A stretch of 64,000 nt of DNA from Malus domestica (GCF_042453785.1 NC_091677.1:33587001-33651000); one strand, 5' to 3'; positions 32,039-43,559 are shown, counted from the stretch's first letter. The notes: generated by a model not told the origin, from the sequence alone. Made by a program: numbers and translations.

Positions 32039-33434
32039 GAATGTTATCATCAAAATAATTTTGCGTATCAGGGTAATCCACCACCTCCATCACTGACTGC
32101 AATGACTGCATAAGCTAATATTGGACAGAATGCACCATAGAATAATGGACATGGGATTTCAAATAGAGATACTTGGATCCTAGACATTGGTGCTACACGC
32201 CATATGACTCCTAATGTCAATGCTCTTTCTCAAGTTAATCCTTACACTGGAGACGAGAAAATAACAATTGGAAATGATGAAGGTTTGGCAGTCACGAATA
32301 TTGGCTCTTCAACAATTATGACTCCTAATAATGCTTTAATTTTGCATAATGTCTTGCATGTGCCTCAAATAACTGTCAATTTCTTTCTGTTAAGAAATTA
32401 TGCAAAGATAATGGCTGCTGGTTTATTTGTGATGATGTGGATTTCTTTATATAGGACAAGGCCACAAAGGTGATTTTGTACAAAGGAAGGAGTGATGATA
32501 GGGAACTTTTCAAGATTCCAGTGAGTGTGTTTGATAATTCATTTGCTACAAGGTTGAGTAGATGTGCTACATTATTGGGACAGAAAGTAAGGACAAAAAT
32601 TTGGCATCAAAGGCTAGGACATCCATCTGAGGAGGTTTTGGCTACAGTGTTGAAGGCTGCTGATATTACTACTAGAAAAGATTCTTGCCCAACTATGTGT
32701 TCTTCTTGTGTAAAAGAAAAAATGTGTAGACCAGTATTTCCAATTAGACAAGATAGAGCTAAGTGTATGTTTGAGAAAGTTCATTCAGATGTATGGGGAC
32801 CATCTCCAATACAATCTGTAGAATGGTACTAGTACTACATAACCTTTGTAGATGAATTTTCCAGATTTATGAGGATATTTCCTATGATCAATAAATTAGA
32901 AGCTTGTTCAATTTTTGTGAAGTTCACTGCTTTTGTGCTTAATCAGTTTCATGCTTCAATTAAATGCTTTCCATCTGATGGAGGAGGTGAGTATATGAGT
33001 AAAGGGTTTAAGGAGTTTTGGGCAAGCAAGGGTATTTCATACATGGTTTCATGTCCATACATTCCTCAACATAATGGTATTGATGAAAGGAAACATCGTC
33101 ATATGGTGGAAACTGCTATCACTTTACTGACAGAAGCAAATTTACCACAAATATTTTGGTATCATGCTTGTTCTCATGCAATCTTATTAATTAACAGAAT
33201 GCCATCTAAGAACTTGGAATTTAAGTCTCCATATCAGCTTTTGTTTGGGAAAATTCCAGAAATTCATAACTTTAAGGTATTTGGGACTGCCATTTATCCC
33301 TTAATGAGACCATATACTGTTAACAAGCTTCAAGCTAGATCTTCATTGTGTGTTTTTCTTGGTTATGCCTTGGGGTACGAAGGAGCAATATGCTATAATT
33401 TGAACAATAGAAGGGTAATCTTGTCAAGACATGT
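32039..33434 (+). pseudogene. Copia element 2 protease and integrase (part)
   Basis: The protease site reads TWILDIGATRHMT, so the serine of D-S-G is replaced by isoleucine. Integrase follows with WHQRLGHPSEE, CSSCVKEKM and HSDVWGP, a stop at 32830, then TFVDEFSRF, SDGGGEYMS and YIPQHNGIDERKHRHM. Sequence is lost to the nested insertion after NRRVILSRHVI. Several frameshifts are present. Confidence 0.87.
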
Positions 33435-33439
33435 AATAC

Positions 33440-34551
33440 TGTTGACCCTAAAAACTACCAAGTCTACGTGGTGCGCATGCCGAGTAATATATAAGCTAAC
33501 TACATCCTTCGGTGAATGCGGGGCGTGCCAACTCGTCGGCTGAGCTCGGCCGAGGAGTAAATTTTGTTGATGTTGCGTTGGGTGCGCGGCTGACTTCTGC
33601 GTCTTGCGATTGCGGCCGAGAACGTCTCGGCCTCTTGGGCTCTCGAACCTGAAGACAAGGTTACTATTCTTACGAAGTTCAATATCAAATTCGGCTTTCA
33701 ATGTGCCGAATGTAATAACTGTAACACCTCACTTTGCCGAGAAGGCTGATGAGGTGACCTCGACCAATAAGGATTCAGAAATCCTTCTCGACCGAGACTT
33801 GGATAGGTAATCAACCGTCCTCGCCGCAGTACTGTTGATGCCAACGGAAGATGCTGCGAGACCGGCTGATTCTACGGTGACAGAGCTATCTATGCCGACT
33901 TAAGATATCACTGGTTGCTTTCATAGTACTGTTGATGCCAACGGAAGATGTGTCAGCGAAAAGAGAAAATAAAAAAATCTCAAAGTTGTTGAGAGAGTTT
34001 GCGCAGGGCAGTTTTGTGTGTTGAATTGGAGGTCCCCTTTGTGTTCCACGACCCCTTGTATTTATAGTGGCTGCATATCTGCTCACAACCTGATTCTCGA
34101 GTAGTCTTATTTCAAATTCCCATGTATCTAACGTGACTTGGATAGCCTTCTGTAAACAACCACCAATTATATATATATATATATAGCCTTTCACACGGCA
34201 TCAGGCTAACCTTCTGCCACTTCCATCTAGGCTTATCACATCACATTCCTAATCCACCTAGGCTTCTCTCTCATCACCAAAACTCCATCAGTAGCCTTTA
34301 TCTAACCAACAATTAATTTGCACACAAATGGCTGCTTAACCAGATAAGAGTCCCAAAGCTTGAGATATAGTTTGCATCCCATTTATCTTATATAAAAATA
34401 ATTCTTTACTAAAAGATAATTATTATGATAAAACCATAATAATATCTTTTAATAATAAAATTATCTTCACCTTCTCATCCATCGGTCTGACACTACGCTC
34501 AACCAACGGCCTTGATTGCACGGGCCGATGGTGTAAATTTAGGTCCAAACA
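33440..34551 (-). repeat. 3' LTR of the non-autonomous element
   Basis: 1,112 bp. On the minus strand it starts TGTTTGGACC and ends GGGTCAACA. The purine-rich tract CTGGGGGGCAA abuts its start (34552 onwards, minus strand). Confidence 0.88.
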
Positions 34552-35109
34552 TTGCCCCCCAGTTTCCTTGAGCTTCGGCTTGTAAGCCGAATGATCATGG
34601 AAATTATTCGTCAACGCATATCAAAATCTTTCTCAACTTCGGCTAGATGGCTTTGAAACTCACAACTTCGCCGAATGATTAAGAAAAATATAGTGCCAAG
34701 AACTATTGAGGAACCACCGCCGAATACAAATTTACTCGGCAGAAGCTAAAAAAATTCCATTCCTTTACTCGGCAGAAGCTAAAATATTTATCATCACCTC
34801 TGTTTTGCCAATGTCATGATCTTCCTCTGCCAGTGTCGTGAACTACCGCAGTTCTCGACTGTTTTTTTTTTTTAAAAAAAACTGGGGCCGAGGTTGATAA
34901 AAATTGTTCCTAGACCTCGACCTGCCTACATACATATATACATACATATATATATATATATATATGTATAAACCCATGTTTTGTCGTTGTCATGCATGCC
35001 TACTCCTTTTCCCCAGATTCCAAGACCAAAGCTCATTAAATATCCTGACTCTTGGATTTGACAACCCACCTACAAAACCTTATGGCCGAGTCTTATATAT
35101 ATATATATA

Positions 35110-35151
<42 letters not shown>

Positions 35152-35456
35152 CTTTCCAATGGTATTCTGACAATTCCCATCAGCCACATCCATAGGCTAA
35201 AGCCTATATCCAATTAAATATCCACTTTTGTTGAATAAGTCTTCCATCACTAGGAAAAACTTCGCATGCATGTATCCAATTTCGCCGAGCTCGCAAAAAA
35301 AAATTTACCTCGGCCTAAACAGACGATTACCTGAATCTGCCTCTGCCTCGGCCTAGACGGCCAAATTTTTGTTAGAGTTCGGGACATTGCCCCCTTTATT
35401 TTCTTAAGTATCGGCTTAATTAGCCAGATAATTAAGAAAATAATTTATTTATTTTT
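34552..35456. other. Non-coding interior of the non-autonomous element, with AT repeats
   Basis: Holds the polypurine tract and AT dinucleotide runs (about 34936-34966 and 35094-35146). No frame worth reporting. Confidence 0.6.
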
Positions 35457-36212
35457 CTAAATGGAAATAAAAGTAGCCGAACCATAGTCAGGAGGAGGCC
35501 AACGATACTTTATTCCAAGCTGAGATCTTTTTACATCAAAATTTTCACTTTGACATTTTCCAAAACCGAATAAAAAATCATCTCCAAATATTTCTGACTT
35601 GGTGAAATATTTTTCATTTTCGGCCGCCGCATGTGTTGAACAATTATTATGCCCCCCAAACATAATTTCGGCTTTTAATTCAAATAACTTGGCCGAATGG
35701 GATTTCCCCATATCGGCTTTATCGCCGATAATCATATCAATTGGCATAGTTTCGGCGTCAATTTTTTGCTCAGAAACTTGAAAGTTTTCTTCTAGGCCTA
35801 CCATAATTTCAGTCTCGACCGAAAAAACAGGTGGCCTAGGTTTTTCTTCGGCCATCTCGACAATCTTCTTAGGCCGAATTTTATTTGTGGCTGGAGTGGA
35901 AAATTGCCCCCCGGTCTTTTCAACCAACCATTCACCAAATGGGATTGATTTGTAGTAAAAAACGTAAGGAAAATGATCTCCATTTAGCCAGGCATTAAAT
36001 CGAGCCTTGTCTTCATCTACCCATTGCTCTTGCAGGGTAACAGGAGCTTTTATTCGCAACATGTAAGCGAATGATTTCTGCATCTCTCTAAGGCCACAAA
36101 GAACTTTTTCCACTTCCAAAGATCTTTTACGTTCCTCGTCGTGTTTTTCCAATTGCTCTAGGAGCTTGTGCAATCGGCTACATGGAGCCGGATTGGGATC
36201 TTGATATATCAT
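35457..36212 (-). CDS. 251-residue accessory protein of the non-autonomous element, family unknown
   Basis: A single open frame starting 46 bases inside the 5' LTR, in the place where the autonomous copy starts Gag. The N-terminal third is helical and charged (LHKLLEQLEKHDEERKRSLE, coiled-coil-like). The middle has a tryptophan-rich segment (EQWVDEDKARFNAWLNGDHF). The C-terminal third is acidic and low in motifs. I do not recognise the family; it lacks a zinc knuckle and is unlike the Gag at 12017-13333. An intact frame in a copy with diverged LTRs hints that the protein is, or was, under selection. Confidence 0.6.
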   Translation of the reverse strand: MIYQDPNPAPCSRLHKLLEQLEKHDEERKRSLEVEKVLCGLREMQKSFAYMLRIKAPVTLQEQWVDEDKARFNAWLNGDHFPYVFYYKSIPFGEWLVEKTGGQFSTPATNKIRPKKIVEMAEEKPRPPVFSVETEIMVGLEENFQVSEQKIDAETMPIDMIIGDKADMGKSHSAKLFELKAEIMFGGHNNCSTHAAAENEKYFTKSEIFGDDFLFGFGKCQSENFDVKRSQLGIKYRWPPPDYGSATFISI

Positions 36213-36258
36213 ATGAACTTCGTAGTTTTAACACTCGGTCCCACTGGGCGTGCCAAAA

Positions 36259-36992
36259 TGTTGACCCTAAAAACTACCAAGCATACGTGGCGCGCAAGCC
36301 GAGTAATCTATAAGCTAACTACGTCCTTCGGTGAATGCGGGGCGTGCCAACTCGTCGGCCGAGCTCGGCCGAGGAGTAAATTTTGTTAATGTTGCGTTGG
36401 GTGCACGGCTAACTTCTGCGTCTTGCGATTGCGGCCGAGAAAGGAACATGTCTTGACCTCTTGGGCTCTCGAACCTGAAGACAAGGTTACTATTCTTAAG
36501 AAGTTCAATATCAAATTCGGCTTTCAATGTGCCGAATGTAATAACTGTAACACCTCACTTTGCCGAGAAGGCTGATGAGATGACCTCGACCAATAAGGAT
36601 TCAGAAATCCTTTTCGACCGAGACTTGGATAGGTAATCAACCATCCTCGCCGCAGTGCTGTTGATGCCAACGGAAGATGCTGCGAGACCGGCTGATTCTA
36701 CGGTGACAGAGCTATCTATGCCGACTTAAGATATCACCGGTTGCTTTCACAGTGCTGTTGATGCCAACGGAAGATGTGTCAGCGAAAAGAGAAAATAAAA
36801 AAATCTCAAAGTTGTTGAGAGAGTTTGCGCATGGCAGTTTTGTGTGTTGAATTGGATGTCCCTTTTGTGTTCCACGACCCCTTGTATTTATAGTGGCTGC
36901 ATATCTGCTCACAACCTGATTCTCGAGTAGAGTCTTATTTCAAATTCCCATGTATCTGACGTGACTTGGATAACCTTCTGTAAACAACCACC

Positions 36993-37039
<47 letters not shown>

Positions 37040-37482
37040 GTTTGCACTTTCCCATGGCATGCAGACTGCCAAATGTACGACTTCTACCAAATATATATAT
37101 ATATATATATATAATAGCCTTTCACACGGCATCAGGCTAACCTTCTGCCACTTCCATCTAGGCTTATCACATCACATTCCTAATCCACCTAGGCTTCTCT
37201 CTCATCACCAAAACTCCATCAGTAGCCTTTATCTAACAAACAATTAATTTGCACGCAAATGGTTGCTTAACCAGATAAGAGTCCCAAAGCTTGAGATATA
37301 GTTTGCATCCCATTTATCTTATATAAAAATAATTCTTTACTAAAAGATAATTATTATGATAAAACCATAATAATATCTTTAAATAATAAAATTATCTTCA
37401 CCTTTTCATCCATCGGTCTGACACTACGCTCAACCAACGGCCTTGATTGCACGGACCGATGGTGTAAATTTGGGTCCAAACA
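36259..37482 (-). repeat. 5' LTR of the non-autonomous element
   Basis: 1,224 bp, about 110 bp longer than its partner. The extra is a block at about 37000-37112 consisting of two AT-dinucleotide runs flanking a unique segment (around TTTGCACTTTCCCATGGC). Elsewhere the two LTRs differ by scattered changes, more frequent near the GGGTCAACA end. Confidence 0.88.
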
Positions 37483-37487
37483 AATAC

Positions 37488-38429
37488 ACAATGAAGAAGT
37501 GTTTCCATATAAAGTTGAATTGTCTCGAGAATATATGCATTCTAAGCAATCTAAGAGAATAAGAGATGATGTGGTTATGGTTCAAATGCCTATTCCTGCA
37601 CTTAATAGTCTAGTACCAGTATCAAGTGGTGTGTTTATTCATGAATTACAAGCAGATTCAGAGTTAGAGACAGTATCTCAGCAGCAAGCTTCAAATGTGC
37701 ATTCAGGTACTGATATGGAAGATATTTCCACATATGGTCAATTTGTTAATACTTCAAGCATGTCACAGCCTTCTACAACATCAACTTCCCATCATCATCA
37801 CTTCAATTCAGCAATCAATCAATCACCCTTGATGCCTGTCCATAACAGCTCTCAAATAGAGGTGATACTTCATATTTCTCCACAACTGAGTGAAAATTCT
37901 GAAAATCATCCAAATTCAACAGATGCATTGTCTATACATCCCATGGTTACAAGATTAAAGAGTGGGACTATACAAAGACAGAATTATGCTGCATACTTAG
38001 TATCTTTTCCAGAATTGAAGTCATTACAAATTATAGAAGATGAGGTGTTTTCTGGGGGGTTTTCATTCGTGACTGAGATAATTGATACTATAGAACCATC
38101 CAGTTTTTGAAAATCTGCTAGTATTCCACATTGGTAGAAAGCTATGCAAGAAGAATATGAGTTTCTTAGGGCTCAAGGCACCTGGCAGTTAGTTCCACTT
38201 CCTCATAACAAATCTGTTGTTGGTAGTAAATTGGTTTACAAGGTGAAGAAGAATTCTGATGGCAGTGTATCAAGATACAAAGCTCGGTTGGTTGCTTAAA
38301 GGTTTTCATAGGAGCATGGAAGTGATTATTCAGATACTTTTAGTCTTGTTGTAAGACACACAACAATAAGGATCATCCTTGCTATGGCTGCAATGAATCA
38401 ATGGGAGTTAAAATAGTTAGACATTAAAA
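37488..38429 (+). pseudogene. Copia element 2 integrase C-terminus to reverse transcriptase start
   Basis: Resumes directly after the nested element (HDEEVFPYK-type junction). It runs through the variable linker before reverse transcriptase (Ser/His/Gln-rich, 37499-38110) to a TGA. Remnants of the first reverse transcriptase blocks follow (WQLVPLPHNKSVVGSKLVYK, SRYKARLVA) with further stops. Confidence 0.8.
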
Positions 38430-39617
38430 ATGCATTCTTGCATGAGGAGTTACAAGATGAGGTTTATACAACCTCAAGGTTTTAATCCTACATGTCCTAC
38501 TCATGTTTGTAAACTTGTCAAATCATTGTACGGGTTTAAACAAGCACCAAGGGCCTGGAATTTTAAATTTATCAGTTATCTGTGTGCTATGGGGTTCCAT
38601 GCTTCATCATCTGACACAAGTTTGTTTGTAAAGAAAATTGGGGCTGATATCATCATACTCCTTCTCTATGTGGATGATATAATTTTGACAGGATCGAGTT
38701 TTGTACAAGTTCAACAGGTCATTCATGAACTATTAGATGTGTTTGACTTAAAAGATTTGGGAAAACTCAGTTATTTCTTGGGGCTACAAATTTCATATCA
38801 ACCAAATGGTGATATATTTGTAAACCAATCAAAGTACATAACAAACTTGATCCACAAAGCTGGAATGAACTCTTGTAAGCCAGCCACAACACCATGTAAG
38901 CCACACAACTCATTACTCATAACAGAAGGAGTGTCATTGACTGATCCTACACTTTACATAAGTATTGTAGGTTCTTTACAATATCTGACCTTCATTAGGC
39001 CAGATATTGCTTTTGCAGTTAACTCTGTGTGTCAATTTATGAAATCACCAACAGATGTTCATCTTGGAACTGTGAAATGAATTTTGAGATATCTTAAAGG
39101 TACATTGCAGTATGGTATTGTGTATTCAGCAGCTACAGAACCAAGTCTCAATGCCTTTTCAGACTCGGATTGGGCTCCAGATTTAAACACTCGAAGGTCT
39201 GTGACTGGTTATCTGGTCTTCCTTGGTAATAATCCAATTTCGTGGCAGTCAAAGAAGCAAAGTTTTGTTTCCAGAAGCTCTACTGAGGTAGAATACAAAG
39301 CCTTGGCTTACACTGCAGCTGATCTAACTTGGATAAGGGCAGTCTTGAAGGATTTGGAGTTGTTTCTGCCAGCACCACCAATTATACATTATGATAACAT
39401 GTCTGCGATTGCATTGAGTGTGAACCCAGTGTTTCATTCCAGAATCAAACATCTGGATACGGATTACCACTTTATTCGAGAGAAGGTGCAACAAGGTGAT
39501 TTGGAAGTCTCCTACATCCCTACTAAAGATCAATTTGCCGATATCTTAACTAAGGGGTTACATGGTCCGTCGTTTGTAAAACATTGTTACAATCTTAAAC
39601 TTGGTAACCCAAGTTAA
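38430..39617 (+). pseudogene. Copia element 2 reverse transcriptase and RNase H
   Basis: Contains KLVKSLYGFKQAPRAW, the catalytic LLLYVDDIILTG and DLGKLSYFLGLQISY. It is interrupted by a TGA at 39078-39080 just before ILRYLKGT, then gives RNase H (SDSDWAPDLNTRRSVTGY, DNMSAIALSVNPVFH, IKHLDTDYHFIRE) to a TAA at 39615-39617. The polypurine tract GATTGTGGGGGGA follows directly. Confidence 0.9.
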
Positions 39618-39630
39618 GATTGTGGGGGGA

Positions 39631-39906
39631 TATTGACTAGCATAAGAAGGGTAGTACAATCCAAAGGATAAAAGTGGTGCTGATGTGGAAAACGGTTAAG
39701 AAAGGCAGTTAGTTAGTTAGAGTTGTTAACATAAAAAACTTAGGAGATATGGTAGCTTTGAGCTATATAAGTGTGTGAGAACTTTGTAGCAATTCATTCG
39801 AAGCAATACACAGAAAATCTATTTCCTTTGTTCTCTCTCTACAATTCTCTTTCTCTCTGTCTCTAAGTTTTTCAGGTTTTCTTTTATTTTCTGTGCACTG
39901 GTATCA
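39631..39906 (+). repeat. 3' LTR of copia element 2
   Basis: 276 bp, TATTGACTAG...GGTATCA, with a TATA-like CTATATAAG near 39762. Followed by GATAC and the rest of the POP1 exon. Confidence 0.9.
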
Positions 39907-40881
39907 GATACATGCTTCTGCTCTCTCTGAAGCTTATGACACTCTGAAACTAGCTTGCCAAAAAGATGTACCTATTCTTTCGTTTTGTTCACACAAACAT
40001 CAATCTAAGTGTATAAAGTGTTAATCTCATCCGACTCCACGTCAGAAGGAAGTATGTGATGATTTATGGATCTTAAGATAGAATGCAACAGTACTGGTTT
40101 GGTATTTAAATCTTTGAGTGAATGATGATGTATGGAAAATTGGCAATACTGAAACTCGTTTACTACTACTATGCTTGTACTTGATACTCTAATAAGCCGA
40201 CATTTTTTTTCAAAATGCTACTCTCAAGTGGTTTATGTGCTGTGCTTAGGTGTCAAAGTTCGCCTCTAGTCTAGGCTTGGTAGATGTTAGTATAGAGAAC
40301 GCATTGCTGTTAAGATGATACTACATGTTCTCAGTAGATTATTTACTGTTACTTATATAATGAATTATTATCTTAGATGGAGGGCGGGGACATCGTGATT
40401 AATTGTTTCTCACTTGAAGGTCAACTTGCAAAATTAGAATTAGTGGGATCAAAAGCATTTCAACTCCTTCAAAGGACATCAATCCCCTCTACCAAGTGAG
40501 TTACAGAGAGGATTTCATTGATTTAACAAAGTAATGAGGTTAAAGATGGCTAATTTTGTTGTCTGGCTGAATAAGACTAGAGATAATTCTTGGAAGTTGA
40601 TGAGACATTCAGCTGCTGAGGTGGATGATGATTCCCAATCTACAATTTATCTTCAAAACGAGGAGGAAATTCCTTCTCATGTAATTTTGTCCCTTAATGT
40701 CAAGGATCCTCGCACATTGACGAAGAAGGGAAACAATGCAGATGCTCAAGTTTTAGGTACTGCTAGTATACTAGGGTGATGTACTAGGAACTGAAGACAA
40801 AGAGCATATTGTCCGCGGACAATTTTCAGATAAACCTGCAGGTAGTGGCAAGATCAGAGCAAACAATTTGTGGGATGTTAG

Positions 40882-41850
40882 TAGGGGTGGGTTCGGTACG
40901 GTTACCGTACCAAAACCTTTGTACCAATTACCGTACTAAACTTTTGGTTTGGTAAAATCTATTACCAATACCATACCAAACTTTCGGTATACCGAAGTTC
41001 GGTATTGCCAAATGTTCGGTTGGCATGGTATGACAATGGTAATTGCCACTTTGTTTTGGGACAAAATTTGTTTTGGCTTTTTTAACCCAATTCAAGTGCA
41101 AAACTTTTTTATTGTACCTTTATCTAATACTTTGTAGCCTAAATTCATCTATTATTCATCATTCACAATTCACACACACAATAATTCAAATGATGCATCA
41201 AGATTCATGATGAAAATTAAGTTTACAATCCAAATAGAAGCTACGAACCAAAACAAATAGAAGTTTCCCCCATGCTAAAGATCGACTCTATCCTCCATTG
41301 GTTCAAACACACTTCTATAACTTTCCCAATGTCTTCTCCCTTATGACCTGTGATCTTTATGAAGTTTATAATCCGTTTGTGCAACTTTCATTCCCTATCC
41401 ATGAAGTGAGCGGTAACTACCATGTAGTTAACGTTTTGTACCGATGTCCAAGTATCGGTTGTGATACTTACCCTTTGATTATACATTGCTTCAAATAACT
41501 TAGACTTCTCCAACACAAATAAATCACACACACTAGCCGCAATCTTCTTCCTATTTGGAATCTTGAACCGAGGTTGAGCCTCTTTCATCATATCAAATTA
41601 TTAGAATATTATAAATATGTGTTATATAATTATATATTATATAATTTATAAATTATATATTATATTATATGTTCGGCACGGTAAGGTAATACCGTGGTAA
41701 TGATATCCATTACCAATACCGTACCATGAAATTTCGGTACGGTACAATACCGTACCATTACCGATTGGCACAAAAAATTTGGCACAAAATCGGCATGGTA
41801 CGGTTGGTAATTCGGTTGGCACGGCAATTTAGCAAAAAAATCCACCCCTA
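40882..41850 (-). mobile_element. hAT deletion derivative with transposase remnant
   Basis: 969 bp with termini TAGGGGTGGG / CCACCCCTA and 8-bp duplication GATGTTAG (40874-40881 and 41851-41858), inside a POP1 exon. Subterminal arrays are built from GGTACGGT/ACCGTACC words. It keeps a piece of hAT transposase on the minus strand, which identifies the superfamily of all three TAGGGGTGGG elements in this window. Confidence 0.9.
41388..41591 (-). pseudogene. hAT transposase fragment (RICESLEEPER-like)
   Basis: A 67-codon frame reading FKIPNRKKIAASVCDLF then RVSITTDTWTSVQNVNYMVV and TAHFMD. The TTDTWTS...NYM..TAHF block is the start of the RNase H-like catalytic domain in plant hAT transposases (BED-finger/RICESLEEPER family) and includes the first catalytic aspartate. 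BED finger, remaining core and dimerisation domain are absent. Confidence 0.8.
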
Positions 41851-43342
41851 GATGTTAGCAGTGGAGTAAGCCCTCCAGTGGAAGAGGCTGTTCTTTGCAA
41901 GGAAAAACATGACCAGAAGAGGAATTTCTTCTGCCTCGATGATTCAAGTTCAGGGGCAGTAAATACTTCCTCCACGTCACAGGGCTCACAGTCTTGCCCG
42001 ATTATGCTTTTGAAGAATAGTAACGGGAGAGGCTTGTATGTTGGGTAAACTCCTTTTTTTTTTCTGGTTTATTCTTCTATTTAGCGTTATGTGGATTAAG
42101 TTAATTGCTGCATATTTTATGTACTTGTATTAATGCTTATATGGGGGTTCAGTGGACATTTCTTCTGAGTTGTATGTCTGTACTGTTTATAAACTGTTAA
42201 TATATTTTGTTTCTCATACGATATATTATAAAGTTCTCTGTTCTTTTTATCGGAAACATGAAAGTTGTGGCATAAATGTTCCCTACTGACTCTATGTGCA
42301 ATAATTGTTAACGTGATCTTCCAAGTTCTAAATTTCATGAACAGTAGAATGTGACAATCTGTTTTTTTTTCTGACTAGCCTTAAAATTGCATCACAAACT
42401 TTATAATCTGTTCAATTGACTTTCATATTATACTCCCCTTTAGCTGGGTCAAGGCATTTTGGATTTCTCGTCTCTAAGGGGGGCCCATGCAATGGGTTTG
42501 AGAGAGAAGCGCTGGATTTCAAGTAAGCATTCAAACTTATTAGGTATATTATTTAATATAAGGTCATCGAACGTTGCATCCAAGTCCTTTTATTTTCTTG
42601 GTGGGGTTGCCATATTTTCCTTCAGATTTTCCTGATTGCGATGCATATTTATGCCTCAAGGAAACCGAAGCTGCTGCCTCTAATCTTAAAGATGAACCGC
42701 GTCCTCCAGCCATAAGACCTTTGAGGGTTCTCATTTTATCCCCATGGAATAGTATCCGAGTTGCTTTAAATGAAGAATCTGTTGCGGTTGGAGATGCTGA
42801 AAGTTTTAGGCAACAACATGGTGTCAGAAGCGATTCATCATCTAATTCAGAGTGTGGAAACTCTGATGCTACATTAGCTGGCTGTCATGGAGATTCATTT
42901 GATGGGTTTTGTAGCACGGAAGAGTTTTTCGCTGACAAATTTCTTGAATGAAATTCAAGGCTGTCATTTACCTATGTACCCTTATGTGGCTGATAAGGAG
43001 ACAAGTTTTGCGAAGTTTATGAGGGATGAAATCAAGCTTGAACCGGGCCAAGATCAGCTTACTAGATTTAAGTACAATCTTAAATTATGTTTTGTTAGAG
43101 TATTGCTCCATGCTTACAACAAGGAAGGTTTTCTTGAAGAAGGAGCAGTAATTTGTGCGCCTCTACTGACGGACATCTCACTGTGGACCAGGTAGTCATA
43201 TTTTCTTTGGACTTAATTATGATTTGAAATTTCGTTGACTTTTTTATTTACTAGTAGACTTGTTTTCGCCGTGGTGATTAATGATTTAATTGAATGCGTC
43301 TGCTCTAATGTGCCTGGACCAGGATAAAGGCTTGTTTGAGAG

Positions 43343-43559
43343 GGAGGTGGATTACCTGCTCTCCCATTTTCATACTCTTTTCATGTCTTCCTATGATGTG
43401 TGATCCTGGTTAAGTCACATCAATATTTTATATTATTTTTTTTATAAAAATAATAAAACAAAAAGTAATAGATAAAATGTTGGTGTGGCTTAACCGTAAT
43501 CACACAAATAGAAGAGGATTGAGAGAGTATGGAAATAGGAGGGCAGACAATCCACCTCC
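43343..43559. mobile_element. MITE with 9-bp target duplication (Mutator-like)
   Basis: 217 bp. The arms GGAGGTGGATTACCTGCTCT and the complementary right arm (ending AGACAATCCACCTCC) can fold into a long hairpin. GTTTGAGAG flanks both sides (43334-43342 and 43560-43568). A 9-bp duplication points to a Mutator-type transposase. It lies just after the last recognisable POP1 exon. Confidence 0.8.

Larger units (their letters stand above)
33440..37482 (-). mobile_element. Non-autonomous LTR retrotransposon sharing LTRs with the gypsy element
   Basis: 4,043 bp, minus strand, target duplication AATAC (33435-33439 and 37483-37487). The LTRs (33440-34551 and 36259-37482) match the ends and much of the body of the gypsy LTRs at 902 and 13377. 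The primer-binding site (36238-36255) and the leader up to GAAGTTCAT are the same as in the autonomous copy. The internal part is only about 1.7 kb and holds one 251-codon ORF in the gag position; there is no reverse transcriptase or integrase. It most likely relies on the autonomous family for movement. Confidence 0.88.
29830..39906 (+). mobile_element. Old Ty1/copia element inserted in a POP1 exon, with two nested insertions
   Basis: 10,077 bp in total. Without the solo LTR (31642-32033) and the 4 kb non-autonomous gypsy (33440-37482), each with one duplicated target copy, about 5.6 kb remain. The LTRs differ at roughly a tenth of positions by eye, and the 5' LTR lacks about 64 bp, so the insertion is much older than the other LTR elements here. 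The coding frame has many stops and shifts. The LTR ends read TA...CA instead of TG...CA. Confidence 0.9.
39912..43191 (+). pseudogene. POP1: Ribonuclease P/MRP subunit POP1, 3' half (last exon missing)
   Basis: The exon cut at 29824 continues IHASALSEAYDTLKLACQK up to 39967. Later exons: 40377-40881 joined across a hAT insertion to 41859-42044 (INCFSLEGQLAKLELVGSKA, then LSLNVKDPRTLTKKG, LWDVS/SGVSPPVEEAVL, CPIMLLKNSNGRG); 42444-42532 (WVKAFWIS, then AMGLREKRWIS in a shifted frame); and about 42600-43191 (VGLPYFPSDFPDCDAYLCLK, then a frameshift near 42950 before KLCFVRVLLHAYNKEGFLEE and GAVICAPLLTDISLWT). The acceptor before the last block reads TTGG rather than TTAG. The final C-terminal exon of POP1 was not found downstream. 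Multiple stops and shifts confirm a dead gene. Confidence 0.87.

Noticed and set aside
33393..33810. Fusion of copia integrase with a new C-terminus
   Set aside because: The extension after LSRHVI is simply read-through into the nested LTR that begins at 33440.
42574..42951. Separate 125-codon gene
   Set aside because: Its sequence is a POP1 exon (FPSDFPDCDAYLC) in the order expected from the upstream exons.
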